A stretch of 64,000 nt of DNA from Flagellimonas aurea. Lineage in GTDB: Bacteria > Bacteroidota > Bacteroidia > Flavobacteriales > Flavobacteriaceae. Within the stretch, counting starts at the first letter, position 1; each line of letters opens with the position of its first letter. The notes below the pieces were generated by a model. The model was not told the origin of the DNA and searched no databases. It saw only the letters and a program-made list of their open reading frames with translations. The translations under genes and the position numbers were made by a program. The DNA is taken from NCBI RefSeq assembly GCF_017313785.1, contig NZ_JAFLNL010000014.1, forward strand, positions 1 to 64,000. Reading direction: 5' to 3'. Below are positions 25,192 to 34,055 of this stretch, piece by piece.

Positions 25192-25686
25192 GTGAACAAA
25201 GAACTGGAACATCAATTTGTGACGGAACTTGAGGACAATCAGAACATTGTCCATAAGGTGTGTAGTCTATATACCAACGACAAGGATTCGCATAACGACC
25301 TGTTCCAAGAAATCACTATTCAGTTGTGGAAAGCATACCCAAAGTTTCGGGGAGATGCCAAGTTTAGCACATGGATGTACCGTGTTGCATTGAATACGGC
25401 CATTACATTGTACAGAAAATCCAAGAAAAGGGTGAAGACCCAGGATTTTGATTCGGTACTTTATAAAATAAAAGCCACCGATTATGATGATACCGAGGAA
25501 CGGCAATTAAAGTTGATGTACGACGCGGTAAAACAACTTGGCGATATTGATAAGGCCTTGGTCTTTCTTTATTTGGAAGACAAAGATTATACAGAAATAG
25601 CCGAAACTTTGGGAATTTCCGAAGTAAATGCAAGAGTGAAGATGAGTAGGGTGAAAAATAAATTAAGAACTATATTAAATCCGTGA
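25192..25686 (+). CDS. RNA polymerase sigma factor, ECF type
   Basis: A 164-residue sigma-70 family protein with region 2 (about 15-85; NDLFQEITIQLWKAYPKFRG) and region 4 (about 110-160; YTEIAETLGISEVNARVKMSRVKNKLR). The start is a GTG codon. It resembles the small sigma factors of Bacteroidota that pair with a multi-pass membrane partner rather than a one-pass anti-sigma. The next gene overlaps its stop by up to 4 bp and encodes a membrane protein. Confidence 0.9.
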   Translation: MNKELEHQFVTELEDNQNIVHKVCSLYTNDKDSHNDLFQEITIQLWKAYPKFRGDAKFSTWMYRVALNTAITLYRKSKKRVKTQDFDSVLYKIKATDYDDTEERQLKLMYDAVKQLGDIDKALVFLYLEDKDYTEIAETLGISEVNARVKMSRVKNKLRTILNP

Positions 25687-25688
25687 TT

Positions 25689-26333
25689 ATGCTGGATGAA
25701 CTGGAGCTCTTGAAGAAGGATTGGCAGAAGCGGGAAGCAAACCTCCCCAAGCTGTCCTACGAGCAAATATACCCGATGACCAAGAAGAAGTCATCGTCCA
25801 TAGTAAAGTGGATTTTTTATATAAGCATTATAGAATTTGTTTTCTGGGCAGGCATCAATATTATTTTTAGTGGCCCCGATACCATGCAGGAACTTAAGGA
25901 TATGCACATATATAAGGTAGTGATGGCACTTAATGTGATCAACTACGCCATTATATTTTACTTTATATATAGGTTTTATATCAATTATAGAAAAATATCC
26001 TTTACCGATTCCTCCAAAAATTTGATGCGGACCATTCTAAAGGTAAAACGAACAGTGACCCAATATGTATGGTTCAATCTAATTATCTTCACCATTAGCG
26101 CAATCATTTATGCCTATGGGGTACTATTATATTCACCTGAGGGCCAAGAATTGGTCAATGCCGCCGCCCAAGATGGCGACAGTACGGAGTTTTGGGCGTT
26201 GATAATCATCGTTTCGATTGCGATTACCACTGCCGTATTGGTTGTTATTTGGTTGTTCTATAAATTGCTTTACGGCATTCTGCTAAAAAAATTACGGAAG
26301 AACTACAACGAACTCAAACGATTGGAAGTCTAA
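25689..26333 (+). CDS. Multi-pass membrane protein partner of the ECF sigma factor
   Basis: A 214-residue protein (216 if the GTG at 25683, overlapping the sigma stop as GTGA, is used). About 45 cytosolic residues (LLKKDWQKREANLPKLSYEQIYP) precede four hydrophobic segments near 41-60, 78-98, 120-145 and 170-195. I do not recognise a named domain. Its coupling to an ECF sigma gene makes an anti-sigma or sensor role likely, with the N-terminal helix binding sigma; this is inference. Its stop overlaps the convergent acyltransferase gene. Confidence 0.75.
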   Translation: MLDELELLKKDWQKREANLPKLSYEQIYPMTKKKSSSIVKWIFYISIIEFVFWAGINIIFSGPDTMQELKDMHIYKVVMALNVINYAIIFYFIYRFYINYRKISFTDSSKNLMRTILKVKRTVTQYVWFNLIIFTISAIIYAYGVLLYSPEGQELVNAAAQDGDSTEFWALIIIVSIAITTAVLVVIWLFYKLLYGILLKKLRKNYNELKRLEV

Positions 26334-27151
26334 CCATCTATTTTGCCCTTGTAACTATAACGCCTTTTCTGGTTTTCCTCTTCATAGGCTAGAAGTTCCT
26401 TTTCCGAAATCACCTTAAGGAATGATGGATGTTGCTCAATGGCATATTCCAGTTTTTCCAAAATTGCATCAATGGATTCGTTATCGTAATCAATGTCCAA
26501 GGGCTCTTTTATTTGCATCGATTGAAGGATTCCTTTCTTCTTTACGCGAAGACCTTTTTTATCAAAAGAACGTCGGAAACCATCGATGACGACAGGAACC
26601 ACAACAGGTTTGTATTTTTTGATGATATGCGCAGTACCTTTTCGCAACGGCTTCCAAGGGGTTGTTGTCCCCTGTGGAAAGGTAATTACCCAACCATCGT
26701 CCAAGGCTTTTCCAATATTGGATATATCACTGAACTTTACCTGTCTGTTCACATTCTGGCCATCGGCCCTCCAAGTCCTTTCTATACTTATGGAACCGGC
26801 ATAGGCCAAAACCTTGGTCAGCAAACTCTTTCCCATGGTCTCTTTGGCAGCAACATAGTAGATGTTGAGCTTGGGATTCCATAGATAGCCCAAATTCTTG
26901 ATATTATCGTCCCGCCCTTTTAGACTGGCATTGAACACATGGAACATTGCCACCACATCGGCGAAATAGGTTTGATGGTTGCTTACAAAAAGTACATTGC
27001 TCTCCGGAAGGTCACGGATTATCTGCGAACCCTCTATCTCTAAAGTATTAAATCCTTTGTAGCGTTGGTGCGTCATCATACCTGCAATGCGAATCAGCCA
27101 CCGTTTTAAGAACAAAATATGACCAAAGGGATTTTTTTTGAACAGACCCAT
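26330..27151 (-). CDS. Lysophospholipid acyltransferase family protein (PlsC-like), variant motifs
   Basis: The 273-residue protein resembles 1-acyl-glycerol-3-phosphate acyltransferases, which add a second acyl chain to membrane lipids. The usual catalytic HX4D box appears as NHQTYFAD: His59 and Asp65 are separated by five residues, not four. The FPEGTRS motif reads FPQGTTTP, so both the Glu and Arg that contact the phosphate are replaced. A hydrophobic C-region (VVVPVVIDGFR) is normal. It may be an acyltransferase for another acceptor, for example an aminolipid, or a degenerate enzyme. Confidence 0.82.
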   Translation of the reverse strand: MGLFKKNPFGHILFLKRWLIRIAGMMTHQRYKGFNTLEIEGSQIIRDLPESNVLFVSNHQTYFADVVAMFHVFNASLKGRDDNIKNLGYLWNPKLNIYYVAAKETMGKSLLTKVLAYAGSISIERTWRADGQNVNRQVKFSDISNIGKALDDGWVITFPQGTTTPWKPLRKGTAHIIKKYKPVVVPVVIDGFRRSFDKKGLRVKKKGILQSMQIKEPLDIDYDNESIDAILEKLEYAIEQHPSFLKVISEKELLAYEEENQKRRYSYKGKIDG

Positions 27152-27192
27152 GTAATGTGTTGATTGTTGACGACAAATTTACAAAATAGCAC

Positions 27193-27834
27193 TTAAAGCA
27201 CTTGACGTAAAAGCTCCTTGATCTCGCTCAATACCATTGCAGTAGCCCCCCACACCGTGTAACCATTTAGTTTAAAGGCAGGTACATCTATATTTTTTGC
27301 ATAAGAAGTTGTCAAAACCTCATTGATATGGTTGGAATCGTCCAAAAAATCCTTGAGATAAACCTCTACAAGGCTTTCTACTTCAAAATCTTCTTTCACA
27401 AATGGGCGCGGACTCGGATAAAGTCCTATATAAGGTTTAACCAAAAAATTACTTGGCGGAATGTAGACCTCGCTCAACTCTTTGATCACCTCAACTTCGC
27501 TTGGTGTCACACCGACCTCTTCATGGGTTTCACGCAGAGCGGTTTCCATTAAATTTTTATCTATTTTTTCCACCTTCCCCCCGGGAAACCCGATCTGATT
27601 GGAATGAACGCCTTGATATACCTTTCTTAGAATCAAAAGCAGTCTGGTTTCCTGTTCAACGTCAGGATAAAACAATGCCATTACCCCTGCTCTTTTAGGA
27701 TTGGCATCCTTAACCTTGTTATCCTTCAACCACTGGATACGCAACTGCGGTGACATTTTATTATGGGAATCCTCCCCGGGAAGTGGAAGATTTTTTAATT
27801 TTAAAGCTAGTTCGTAAAATTCATTAAAATCCAT
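27193..27834 (-). CDS. CoA pyrophosphatase-like Nudix hydrolase
   Basis: A 213-residue Nudix enzyme with the box GGKVEK..ETALRETHEEVGV (about 85-108). The preceding LILRKVYQGVHSNQIGFPGGK segment matches the CoA-diphosphatase subgroup (NudL/PCD1-like), which cleaves CoA and derivatives. The frame is open to 27924, but MDFNEFYELA at 27834 is the more natural start. The start codon lies only 4 bp from the presumed TTG start of the divergent cyclophilin gene. Confidence 0.9.
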   Translation of the reverse strand: MDFNEFYELALKLKNLPLPGEDSHNKMSPQLRIQWLKDNKVKDANPKRAGVMALFYPDVEQETRLLLILRKVYQGVHSNQIGFPGGKVEKIDKNLMETALRETHEEVGVTPSEVEVIKELSEVYIPPSNFLVKPYIGLYPSPRPFVKEDFEVESLVEVYLKDFLDDSNHINEVLTTSYAKNIDVPAFKLNGYTVWGATAMVLSEIKELLRQVL

Positions 27835-27838
27835 ACTG

Positions 27839-28558
27839 TTGAGACAATCGGCTTTAGCTACTACGTATATATTATTTCTATTATTGGCTTCCTGCGGAGA
27901 ATCCCCCAAAAAGGAGAAGGACAAAGTTCAGGAAAATATTGCAAACTCGGACACTGTTCCAAAAACCGAATTGGATTCCACCGCAATCGAGGAAGAAGAG
28001 GAAGAACCTTTCAAACTTACCGAGGAAAATGCCATCGACTTCTTTTTTAATTATTCCAAAAAACTTAAAAAGGACAAGGTGAAAATTACAACGACCATGG
28101 GGAGTTTTACCGTACAACTTTATGATAATGTCCCCTATCACAAAGCCAATTTTATTTATCTGACCAGACAAAAATATTTTGACAGTACCCAATTCCACAG
28201 GGTTGTCAAGGACTTTATTATTCAAGGAGGAAACTCTGATGACCGAAGAACGGCCCGTAAACGGGGCGACATTGGGCGATATCTATTACCTCCCGACGGA
28301 AATAAGGGACATAAGCATCACAGAGGCACCATATCCATGCCTAGCAGCGAAAGGGACAATCCACATAAATTGGCCTCCCCTTACGAATTTTTCATTGTTG
28401 TCGCCAATCCAGGGTCCTATCACTTGGATGGGTCTTACACCCCTTTTGGTCGGGTAATTGAAGGTATGGACATAGTGGATGCTATAAATAATGTGCGTGT
28501 TGGGGATGGTGATTGGCCATGGCAAAATATATACATACTAAAGGCTGAAGTTTTGTAA
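27839..28558 (+). CDS. Lipoprotein peptidylprolyl isomerase, cyclophilin type
   Basis: Catalyses cis-trans isomerisation of proline bonds during folding in the periplasm. The 239-residue protein has a type II signal peptide ending LLASC (Cys19), an acidic linker (EEEEEEP at about 52-58), and a cyclophilin domain (about 80-235) with FHRVVKDFIIQGG and the TPFGRVIEGMDIVD end. No ATG fits upstream of the lipobox before an in-frame stop, so a TTG at 27839 is the probable start. The catalytic Arg of FHRV is present. Confidence 0.9.
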   Translation: MRQSALATTYILFLLLASCGESPKKEKDKVQENIANSDTVPKTELDSTAIEEEEEEPFKLTEENAIDFFFNYSKKLKKDKVKITTTMGSFTVQLYDNVPYHKANFIYLTRQKYFDSTQFHRVVKDFIIQGGNSDDRRTARKRGDIGRYLLPPDGNKGHKHHRGTISMPSSERDNPHKLASPYEFFIVVANPGSYHLDGSYTPFGRVIEGMDIVDAINNVRVGDGDWPWQNIYILKAEVL

Positions 28559-28612
28559 AGGAATCAAAAAATAATATAATTTAATGGCGCTCAATACATA
28601 ACTAAACTCAGC

Positions 28613-29332
28613 ATGATTCAAACTAACAATTTTAGCTATGCGGATGATGGACAATCCTATTTGGGGGTTGTTGCCCATGATGATAGCATTCAAGGAAAGC
28701 GACCAGTGGTTTTGGTGGCCCACACATGGGCCGGACAATCCCAATTTGAAACGGACAAGGCCATCGAGCTTGCCAAACTTGGTTACTTGGCATTGGCCAT
28801 AGATGTTTATGGCGAAGGAAAAAGAGCGAAAGACAACACCGAAGCGGAAGAGCTTATGAACGAAGTGGCCACCGATCGCCAAAAATTGCTCGACCGAATA
28901 ATGCTCGCATTCAACAGTATTAAGGGTCACGATTTGGCCGACCCGGAAAAAGTAGGCATCATCGGATTCTGTTTTGGAGGTAAATGCGCCTTGGACCTTG
29001 CCCGTTCCGGAGCCGATTTTAAGGGCGCTGTCTCCTTCCATGGACTTTTGGACCCAAACGGATTGGAGCAAGAAGAGGAAATCAAAGCAAAAGTATTGGT
29101 ACTGCATGGTTGGGAAGACCCAATGGCGTTTCCCAAGGATGTTGTCTCCTTAGGGTATGAACTTACCGATAGAAATGCCATATGGGAAATGGATGTTTTT
29201 GGCGGAACAGGACATGCCTTTACCAACCCCAATGCCAATGCTCCAGACGATGGAATGATATACAACCCATTGGCCACAGACCGTTCTTGGACAAGAATGA
29301 CCAACTTTTTTCAGGAAATCTTCGCTGATTGA
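28613..29332 (+). CDS. Dienelactone hydrolase family protein
   Basis: A 239-residue alpha/beta hydrolase with a cysteine nucleophile: Cys120 in GFCFGGK, Asp169 in HGWEDP and His201 in GTGHAFTNP, the triad of the dienelactone hydrolase family. Cytosolic, no signal peptide. The natural substrate is uncertain in members outside chloroaromatic pathways. It stands alone on the plus strand; a small TTGATG/CATCAA stem at 29341-29358 followed by CGTTTT may end the transcript. Confidence 0.92.
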   Translation: MIQTNNFSYADDGQSYLGVVAHDDSIQGKRPVVLVAHTWAGQSQFETDKAIELAKLGYLALAIDVYGEGKRAKDNTEAEELMNEVATDRQKLLDRIMLAFNSIKGHDLADPEKVGIIGFCFGGKCALDLARSGADFKGAVSFHGLLDPNGLEQEEEIKAKVLVLHGWEDPMAFPKDVVSLGYELTDRNAIWEMDVFGGTGHAFTNPNANAPDDGMIYNPLATDRSWTRMTNFFQEIFAD

Positions 29333-29382
29333 AAACAAAATTGATGTTAGGGCATCAACGTTTTGAAGCCATTTTTAGTAAA

Positions 29383-29414
29383 ACGGTTCGGGATAAATCA
29401 GTTTCCCGAACCGT
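29383..29414 (-). terminator. Terminator of the TonB-receptor gene
   Basis: ACGGTTCGGGA / TCCCGAACCGT is an 11-bp perfect stem with a 10-nt loop. Read on the minus strand it lies 22 bp past the receptor's stop codon and is followed by TTTACT; a T-run also precedes it. Confidence 0.82.
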
Positions 29415-29435
29415 AAAAAAATAAGATTCCCAGAT

Positions 29436-32087
29436 TTAAATTTTCATATTGATTCCGAATATAATCTGTCGGAAACCACCCCCGAACAATCCCGAAGTGG
29501 CCCTGTTCAAACGTGAAGCCCTATTTATATTGTTTGTAATGTTCTTGCCATTTATAAAAATGGTGGCATCGATTTTTTCACCAATGGTCAAATCGTAGTT
29601 CACGAATGCATCTATCGTAGTATAGGAAGGTAGCTGACCAATGGCACCGTCAGCTGATTCATTTACAAAATTGTGGAATTCCGTGTACTGCTTGCCCACA
29701 TGATGCACATTAAAACCACTGGATAACTCTTTCCAATCGTAATTGAGACCCAAGCTCATAGTAATATTTGGTGTATAAGGAGCTTCTGTACCTGACAATC
29801 CTTCATCACCAAAGGTGACTACGCTACGGGTAATACTACCAAATTGGGAAGCATCAATGGTCGGGTCGGTCAGCAAGGTTTCCCCTCCCCCATTGTCCAC
29901 GTATACCTGATAGGCATTCCGATTTGTATTTACCATGGACACATACTCATTCTGTGTAGCGGTACCGTGTATAACCTGAGAAAAAAGGTCCCTATCCTCC
30001 AACTTGCCCGATTTAACTTTGGATTTCATATAGGTAACATTGCCCAAAAAGTGCAATTGATGGCCATTGGTGTTCAAAAGCTCTAAATTAATGGCCATTT
30101 CTACTCCTTGGACATTGATTTCTCCCAACTCGGTGAACACTTCGTTGCGACCGCCGGCATAAAAATTTCTGCTCGCATTGTGAAAATAGGTCAATTGCCC
30201 TTGGATAAAATTATCCAACAAGCCCCCTCGCCAACCAATTTCCTTGTTCCAACTTAGCTCTGGATCAATATTGATGCTCTGTCCCACCAAAGGGTTGGTA
30301 ACAACACCATTTTGTTCCACTAAAAACCCGAAAACTTTGGATGGAGCGATCATACCTTGGTACAAACTACCGTAAAATTCACCCTTTCCATAACCATAAT
30401 CCACCGTAAGTCCAGGCAAAAACTGATTATACACATTGGGTTCCCTGCCTTCTACGGTACTTTCCAAATCAGAATTTTGGGCCAATGCCAAGAGGTCTTG
30501 TCGAAACATATCCACATGTTCAAAACGGAGAATGGGAGTTACTCCAACTTTTCCAAAATTGAACTCATTGCGAACATAACCATTGGCAGACCACAACCCG
30601 TACCACAAATCTTTGGTAGCGGTTCCATATCTGGCCCATCTGGAGTTGTCGGCTTCCAAGAAAACATCTTTAAATGTTTCACGGTGCAGATTGATACTAC
30701 CTTCGAAAGCACTTGGAGCCCCAAAGGCGTCCCATGCCGCGTTGACCGTTTCCTTGATTCCGGAAACTCGATAGATCCACCGACTGTCTGTAGTGCTCTC
30801 CAGTCCATTCTCCACACGCCCAACAATCACATAGTCTTCGTCATCAAATGTTCTTCCAGCCAAATAACCATATCTATCATTAAAAATTTTATCGCCCACA
30901 TAATCCTGGACTTCCGATGCCCTGACCTTTGCAGTTACCTGACGCCACCAATCCCGTTCAAAATCCGAAGCATATACTTTTGTAGTGAAGCTCAAATCAT
31001 CATTGGGCAACCATTTGTGGATAATATCGACACCATAGCGCCTCATGGTAAATTGGTCCGCATCCAAGGGATTTTGGGTCGGGTCAGCTTCAAATGTGAA
31101 CGGTGTCTGCGAGCTTAAAGAGGCCTGATTATCCTCAAATTGCCCGCTCACCTTAAAATAAAGTGATTGATTATCGGAGAGTTTGGCAAATATCTTTGCG
31201 TTCAGGTTCAAGATCTCCACCGAAGAGTTATCGGTAAATCCATCAAACTTCTTGTAAACACCTTCTACCAAACCACCGATATCGTTCCAGGTTCCGCCAT
31301 AGGAAAACAGGCCGGAGGTATAGTTTCGCTGACCTCCTGTCAATTTAAGCCTTAAAGTGGGTTTTTGGGGAGGTAGCGCTGTAATGTAGTTGACAGCACC
31401 ATACATATTGTTGGGGCCGTATCGCAGCAAATCTGCCCCTTTATATACTTCGACAGAGGTGATACGATCGCTCACCGGATTATAGTAAGCCCCTGGAGCT
31501 ATGTAGGGTGCCGGTGCTGCTGGTGTCCCGTCTTCCATCAAAAGCACCTTTTTGGAGCGCCTGCCCCACGAACCCCGAATACTGATGTTAGGTCGGTTGG
31601 ACAATCCCATATCCCCAACAATATTGACCCCTGGAATGGTGCGCAATACCTCTTCGGTACTCAACGGATTACTATTTTTTAATGAAACAGGATTAATCCT
31701 AAAATTGCTCCCTTTAAATTCACTTTTAAAACTTTTTGGGGATGCACTTACGATTACCTCGCTCAATGTGGTGTTGGACCTTTTTAATGCCAGAGTACCC
31801 AAGTCATTGGTATTTGATATGGAAACCTCCTGTTCTTCATACCCCAAATACCTTACAATAAGAGAATTATCATCACTACCCGCATCTATTTGGAAGTATC
31901 CAAACTCATCGGTCAAGGTTCCCTTTTGACTTGGGTTGAGCACTATTTGTGCCCCAACCAAGGGCTGTCCATTTGAGGCATCGACCACTTTTCCTTTGAT
32001 ATTTTCCTGACTCGTTGCGTGAAGTCCAAGAAGTAAAACACATATGGATGATAGCTTTTTTATTTGTTGGGCAATCGTAAAGTTCAT
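29436..32087 (-). CDS. TonB-dependent receptor, FecA-like
   Basis: An 883-residue outer-membrane active transporter. After a signal peptide (about 1-26) comes a carboxypeptidase-regulatory-like domain (about 28-110, IKGKVVDASNGQPLVGAQI), the plug (about 130-250, with STEEVLRTIPGVNIVGD, SIRGSWGRRSKKVLLMEDG and VEVYKGADLLRYG) and a 22-strand barrel ending IIFGINMKI. The barrel and plug details resemble Fe(III)-dicitrate-type (FecA) receptors more than SusC, and no SusD partner is present. It follows a second outer-membrane gene by 13 bp on the same strand. Confidence 0.92.
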   Translation of the reverse strand: MNFTIAQQIKKLSSICVLLLGLHATSQENIKGKVVDASNGQPLVGAQIVLNPSQKGTLTDEFGYFQIDAGSDDNSLIVRYLGYEEQEVSISNTNDLGTLALKRSNTTLSEVIVSASPKSFKSEFKGSNFRINPVSLKNSNPLSTEEVLRTIPGVNIVGDMGLSNRPNISIRGSWGRRSKKVLLMEDGTPAAPAPYIAPGAYYNPVSDRITSVEVYKGADLLRYGPNNMYGAVNYITALPPQKPTLRLKLTGGQRNYTSGLFSYGGTWNDIGGLVEGVYKKFDGFTDNSSVEILNLNAKIFAKLSDNQSLYFKVSGQFEDNQASLSSQTPFTFEADPTQNPLDADQFTMRRYGVDIIHKWLPNDDLSFTTKVYASDFERDWWRQVTAKVRASEVQDYVGDKIFNDRYGYLAGRTFDDEDYVIVGRVENGLESTTDSRWIYRVSGIKETVNAAWDAFGAPSAFEGSINLHRETFKDVFLEADNSRWARYGTATKDLWYGLWSANGYVRNEFNFGKVGVTPILRFEHVDMFRQDLLALAQNSDLESTVEGREPNVYNQFLPGLTVDYGYGKGEFYGSLYQGMIAPSKVFGFLVEQNGVVTNPLVGQSINIDPELSWNKEIGWRGGLLDNFIQGQLTYFHNASRNFYAGGRNEVFTELGEINVQGVEMAINLELLNTNGHQLHFLGNVTYMKSKVKSGKLEDRDLFSQVIHGTATQNEYVSMVNTNRNAYQVYVDNGGGETLLTDPTIDASQFGSITRSVVTFGDEGLSGTEAPYTPNITMSLGLNYDWKELSSGFNVHHVGKQYTEFHNFVNESADGAIGQLPSYTTIDAFVNYDLTIGEKIDATIFINGKNITNNINRASRLNRATSGLFGGGFRQIIFGINMKI

Positions 32088-32100
32088 TTATGTTGACGGC

Positions 32101-33246
32101 TTAATTATTGAATTCGTTCATGAGTTCCGGATTCACCTTGACCTTGTTGTTGGTAAACCGGTAGGACACTCCCACATTGATCAAGTAATCGGCAAAAGCG
32201 GCATCCCCCATTCTAGGCTCTCCTGTCGCTTGTTCGGTCTGCAAATCTGTAACACTCTGCGGACGCTCCCTTCTTACCGCAAAAGGCACATTGAGGTTCA
32301 AAGAAAAATTACCTTTCATAAAAGCGATTCCGGGATCTATGGAAAGTACATTGCCCGGTCTTCTAAAACCATCATTGCCTCCGATTAGGTCTTTGACGGG
32401 CACTCCTTCGTACCGAGCTCCCAAAGAAGCAGAAATGGTATTGCCCAAACTATGGCTTACTCCCGCTCTCACCGAAAACTGGTCGGGAACGGCCATAATT
32501 GCCTCGTTCTGAAGAATTGGACTCAAAGTTTCCCTAAAGGTCCGCGTTCCATTGACCTCCCTTGGATTGATCAAATAGAAACCTCCTCCATACGCAAAAA
32601 ACCGCTCTGCAATCTTTTGATAAAACTGAAAATCCAACGTGATTCCGAAGCCACCGTCACCCGGCTGTATGCTCTGGTCCACCGGCCTGACCTCCGGTCC
32701 GCCCTCAGGACCCACATTGTAAAATATATCAGAAGCATTATAACTACCCGTTGGAAGTTTTACCCCTAATCCCAATGCCACATTTCCGTTCTGGTGTTTT
32801 TCAAGGTCGAAGAGCCAATAACCGACTCCTGCCCTTATATCTGCCAGGCCACGGGAAAAGGTCGTGTTCCGCTCATCACGCCCATGCTCGTAAAGTGATG
32901 AACGTGTGTTGATGACGGTCGGGATAGTGATACTTGCGTACCACCTTTCCGAAATTCCGTAGGTCAAAAAGAAATCCCATGAATGTGAATGATTGATTAC
33001 CTCGGTTTCATTGGAAACACGGTCGGGTTCCTCATGGGTACCCCTAAAATGACGGAAAGATTTAAAGTATCTGTAATTACTACCTATTTGGATATCTCCC
33101 GGCCCCAGGAGATTGTTTTCCAAAGTGTTCCCTACACAAGAGGAAAAATGTCTGATGGCCACGCATCCTTGTGCATTTGCCCGATCGATTCCGAAAAAGG
33201 AAATCAATCCCAAAAATGTAAAAATTAATGATCGTGATGTTCTCAT
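32101..33246 (-). CDS. Outer-membrane beta-barrel (transporter-like), partner of the TonB receptor
   Basis: This 381-residue protein has a signal peptide ending ANAQ (about residue 26) and then QGCVAIRHFSSC, a start with two cysteines that I recall from Bacteroidota outer-membrane proteins of unknown role. The rest is beta-rich with glycine/aromatic strand pairs resembling phenol-degradation-type (MetA) barrel transporters. The frame extends to 33291, but the ATG at 33246 begins the signal peptide. Being 13 bp upstream of the FecA-like receptor in one transcript, it may bind or pass the same ligand. Confidence 0.8.
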   Translation of the reverse strand: MRTSRSLIFTFLGLISFFGIDRANAQGCVAIRHFSSCVGNTLENNLLGPGDIQIGSNYRYFKSFRHFRGTHEEPDRVSNETEVINHSHSWDFFLTYGISERWYASITIPTVINTRSSLYEHGRDERNTTFSRGLADIRAGVGYWLFDLEKHQNGNVALGLGVKLPTGSYNASDIFYNVGPEGGPEVRPVDQSIQPGDGGFGITLDFQFYQKIAERFFAYGGGFYLINPREVNGTRTFRETLSPILQNEAIMAVPDQFSVRAGVSHSLGNTISASLGARYEGVPVKDLIGGNDGFRRPGNVLSIDPGIAFMKGNFSLNLNVPFAVRRERPQSVTDLQTEQATGEPRMGDAAFADYLINVGVSYRFTNNKVKVNPELMNEFNN

Positions 33247-33438
33247 ACCTGATTGAATGATTGGTTTGGGGAAATTGATGATGATAACCAACTCCCTGAA
33301 AAGTTAATTTTATGATTAACGAGCAATGTAGCCGCATAGCAGAGGGGTTTCGGTTAACGAAAAAGTAAAATATATTAACGATAGGTTAATGGTACTAAAC
33401 AACAACTAACCACAGTTGTAAAAAGCTTAGGAAATAGG

Positions 33439-34053
33439 TTACGGCATTTGTTTACCGTAGATACTGGGAAGGGTTATCTTAAAGCGAACGGCCAATAACC
33501 TCAACAAGATCACCACCAAAATAGCAGCGATATAGGCATACTCATCCTTAACGGGGAACTGTATGATCAAAAAGTAGCTCAGGGCACCCAATATACATGC
33601 CGTTGCATAGATTTCTTTATGGAAGATGACGGGAATCTCATTACATAGAATATCGCGTATGACACCTCCAAAACAGGCCGTCATGGTACCCAAAAAGATA
33701 CAGATAACAGGTAAAAGTTCAGCTTCTAGCCCCTTCTCCACACCTACCATGGTATAAAGTCCTATTCCTATCGTATCGAACAGGAACAAAGATTTTCTAA
33801 GGTATTTGAGTTTGTTCACAAAAAGGATGGCAAAAACTACAGAAATAAAAATGGTGATCACATAGGTCAGGTCGTGCATCCAACCCACTGGCGTATTCCC
33901 TATCAATAGATCGCGCAGGGTACCCCCGCCGATGGCTGTTACGAATGCAATAATGAGCACACCGAACAAATCCAAACGCTTTTCCATGGCAACCAAAACC
34001 CCTGAAATGGCAAAGGCAATAGTACCTAAAATATCTATGGTCTGGTAAAGCAT
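33439..34053 (-). CDS. Trimeric intracellular cation (TRIC) channel family protein, UPF0126
   Basis: A 204-residue membrane protein with about seven helices in two repeats, each with the TRIC signature: GGGTLRD at 42-48 and GGVIRD at 129-134. Prokaryotic TRIC homologues form K+-permeable trimers; physiological role in bacteria is unclear. It sits 2 bp downstream of the RDD gene on the same strand, so the two are likely co-transcribed, divergently from the MoxR cluster. Confidence 0.93.
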   Translation of the reverse strand: MLYQTIDILGTIAFAISGVLVAMEKRLDLFGVLIIAFVTAIGGGTLRDLLIGNTPVGWMHDLTYVITIFISVVFAILFVNKLKYLRKSLFLFDTIGIGLYTMVGVEKGLEAELLPVICIFLGTMTACFGGVIRDILCNEIPVIFHKEIYATACILGALSYFLIIQFPVKDEYAYIAAILVVILLRLLAVRFKITLPSIYGKQMP

Positions 34054-34055
34054 AC

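Noticed and set aside
30357..31118. 253-codon plus-strand frame within the TonB receptor gene
   Set aside because: It mirrors the barrel-coding sequence of the receptor and has no signal peptide or motif of its own.
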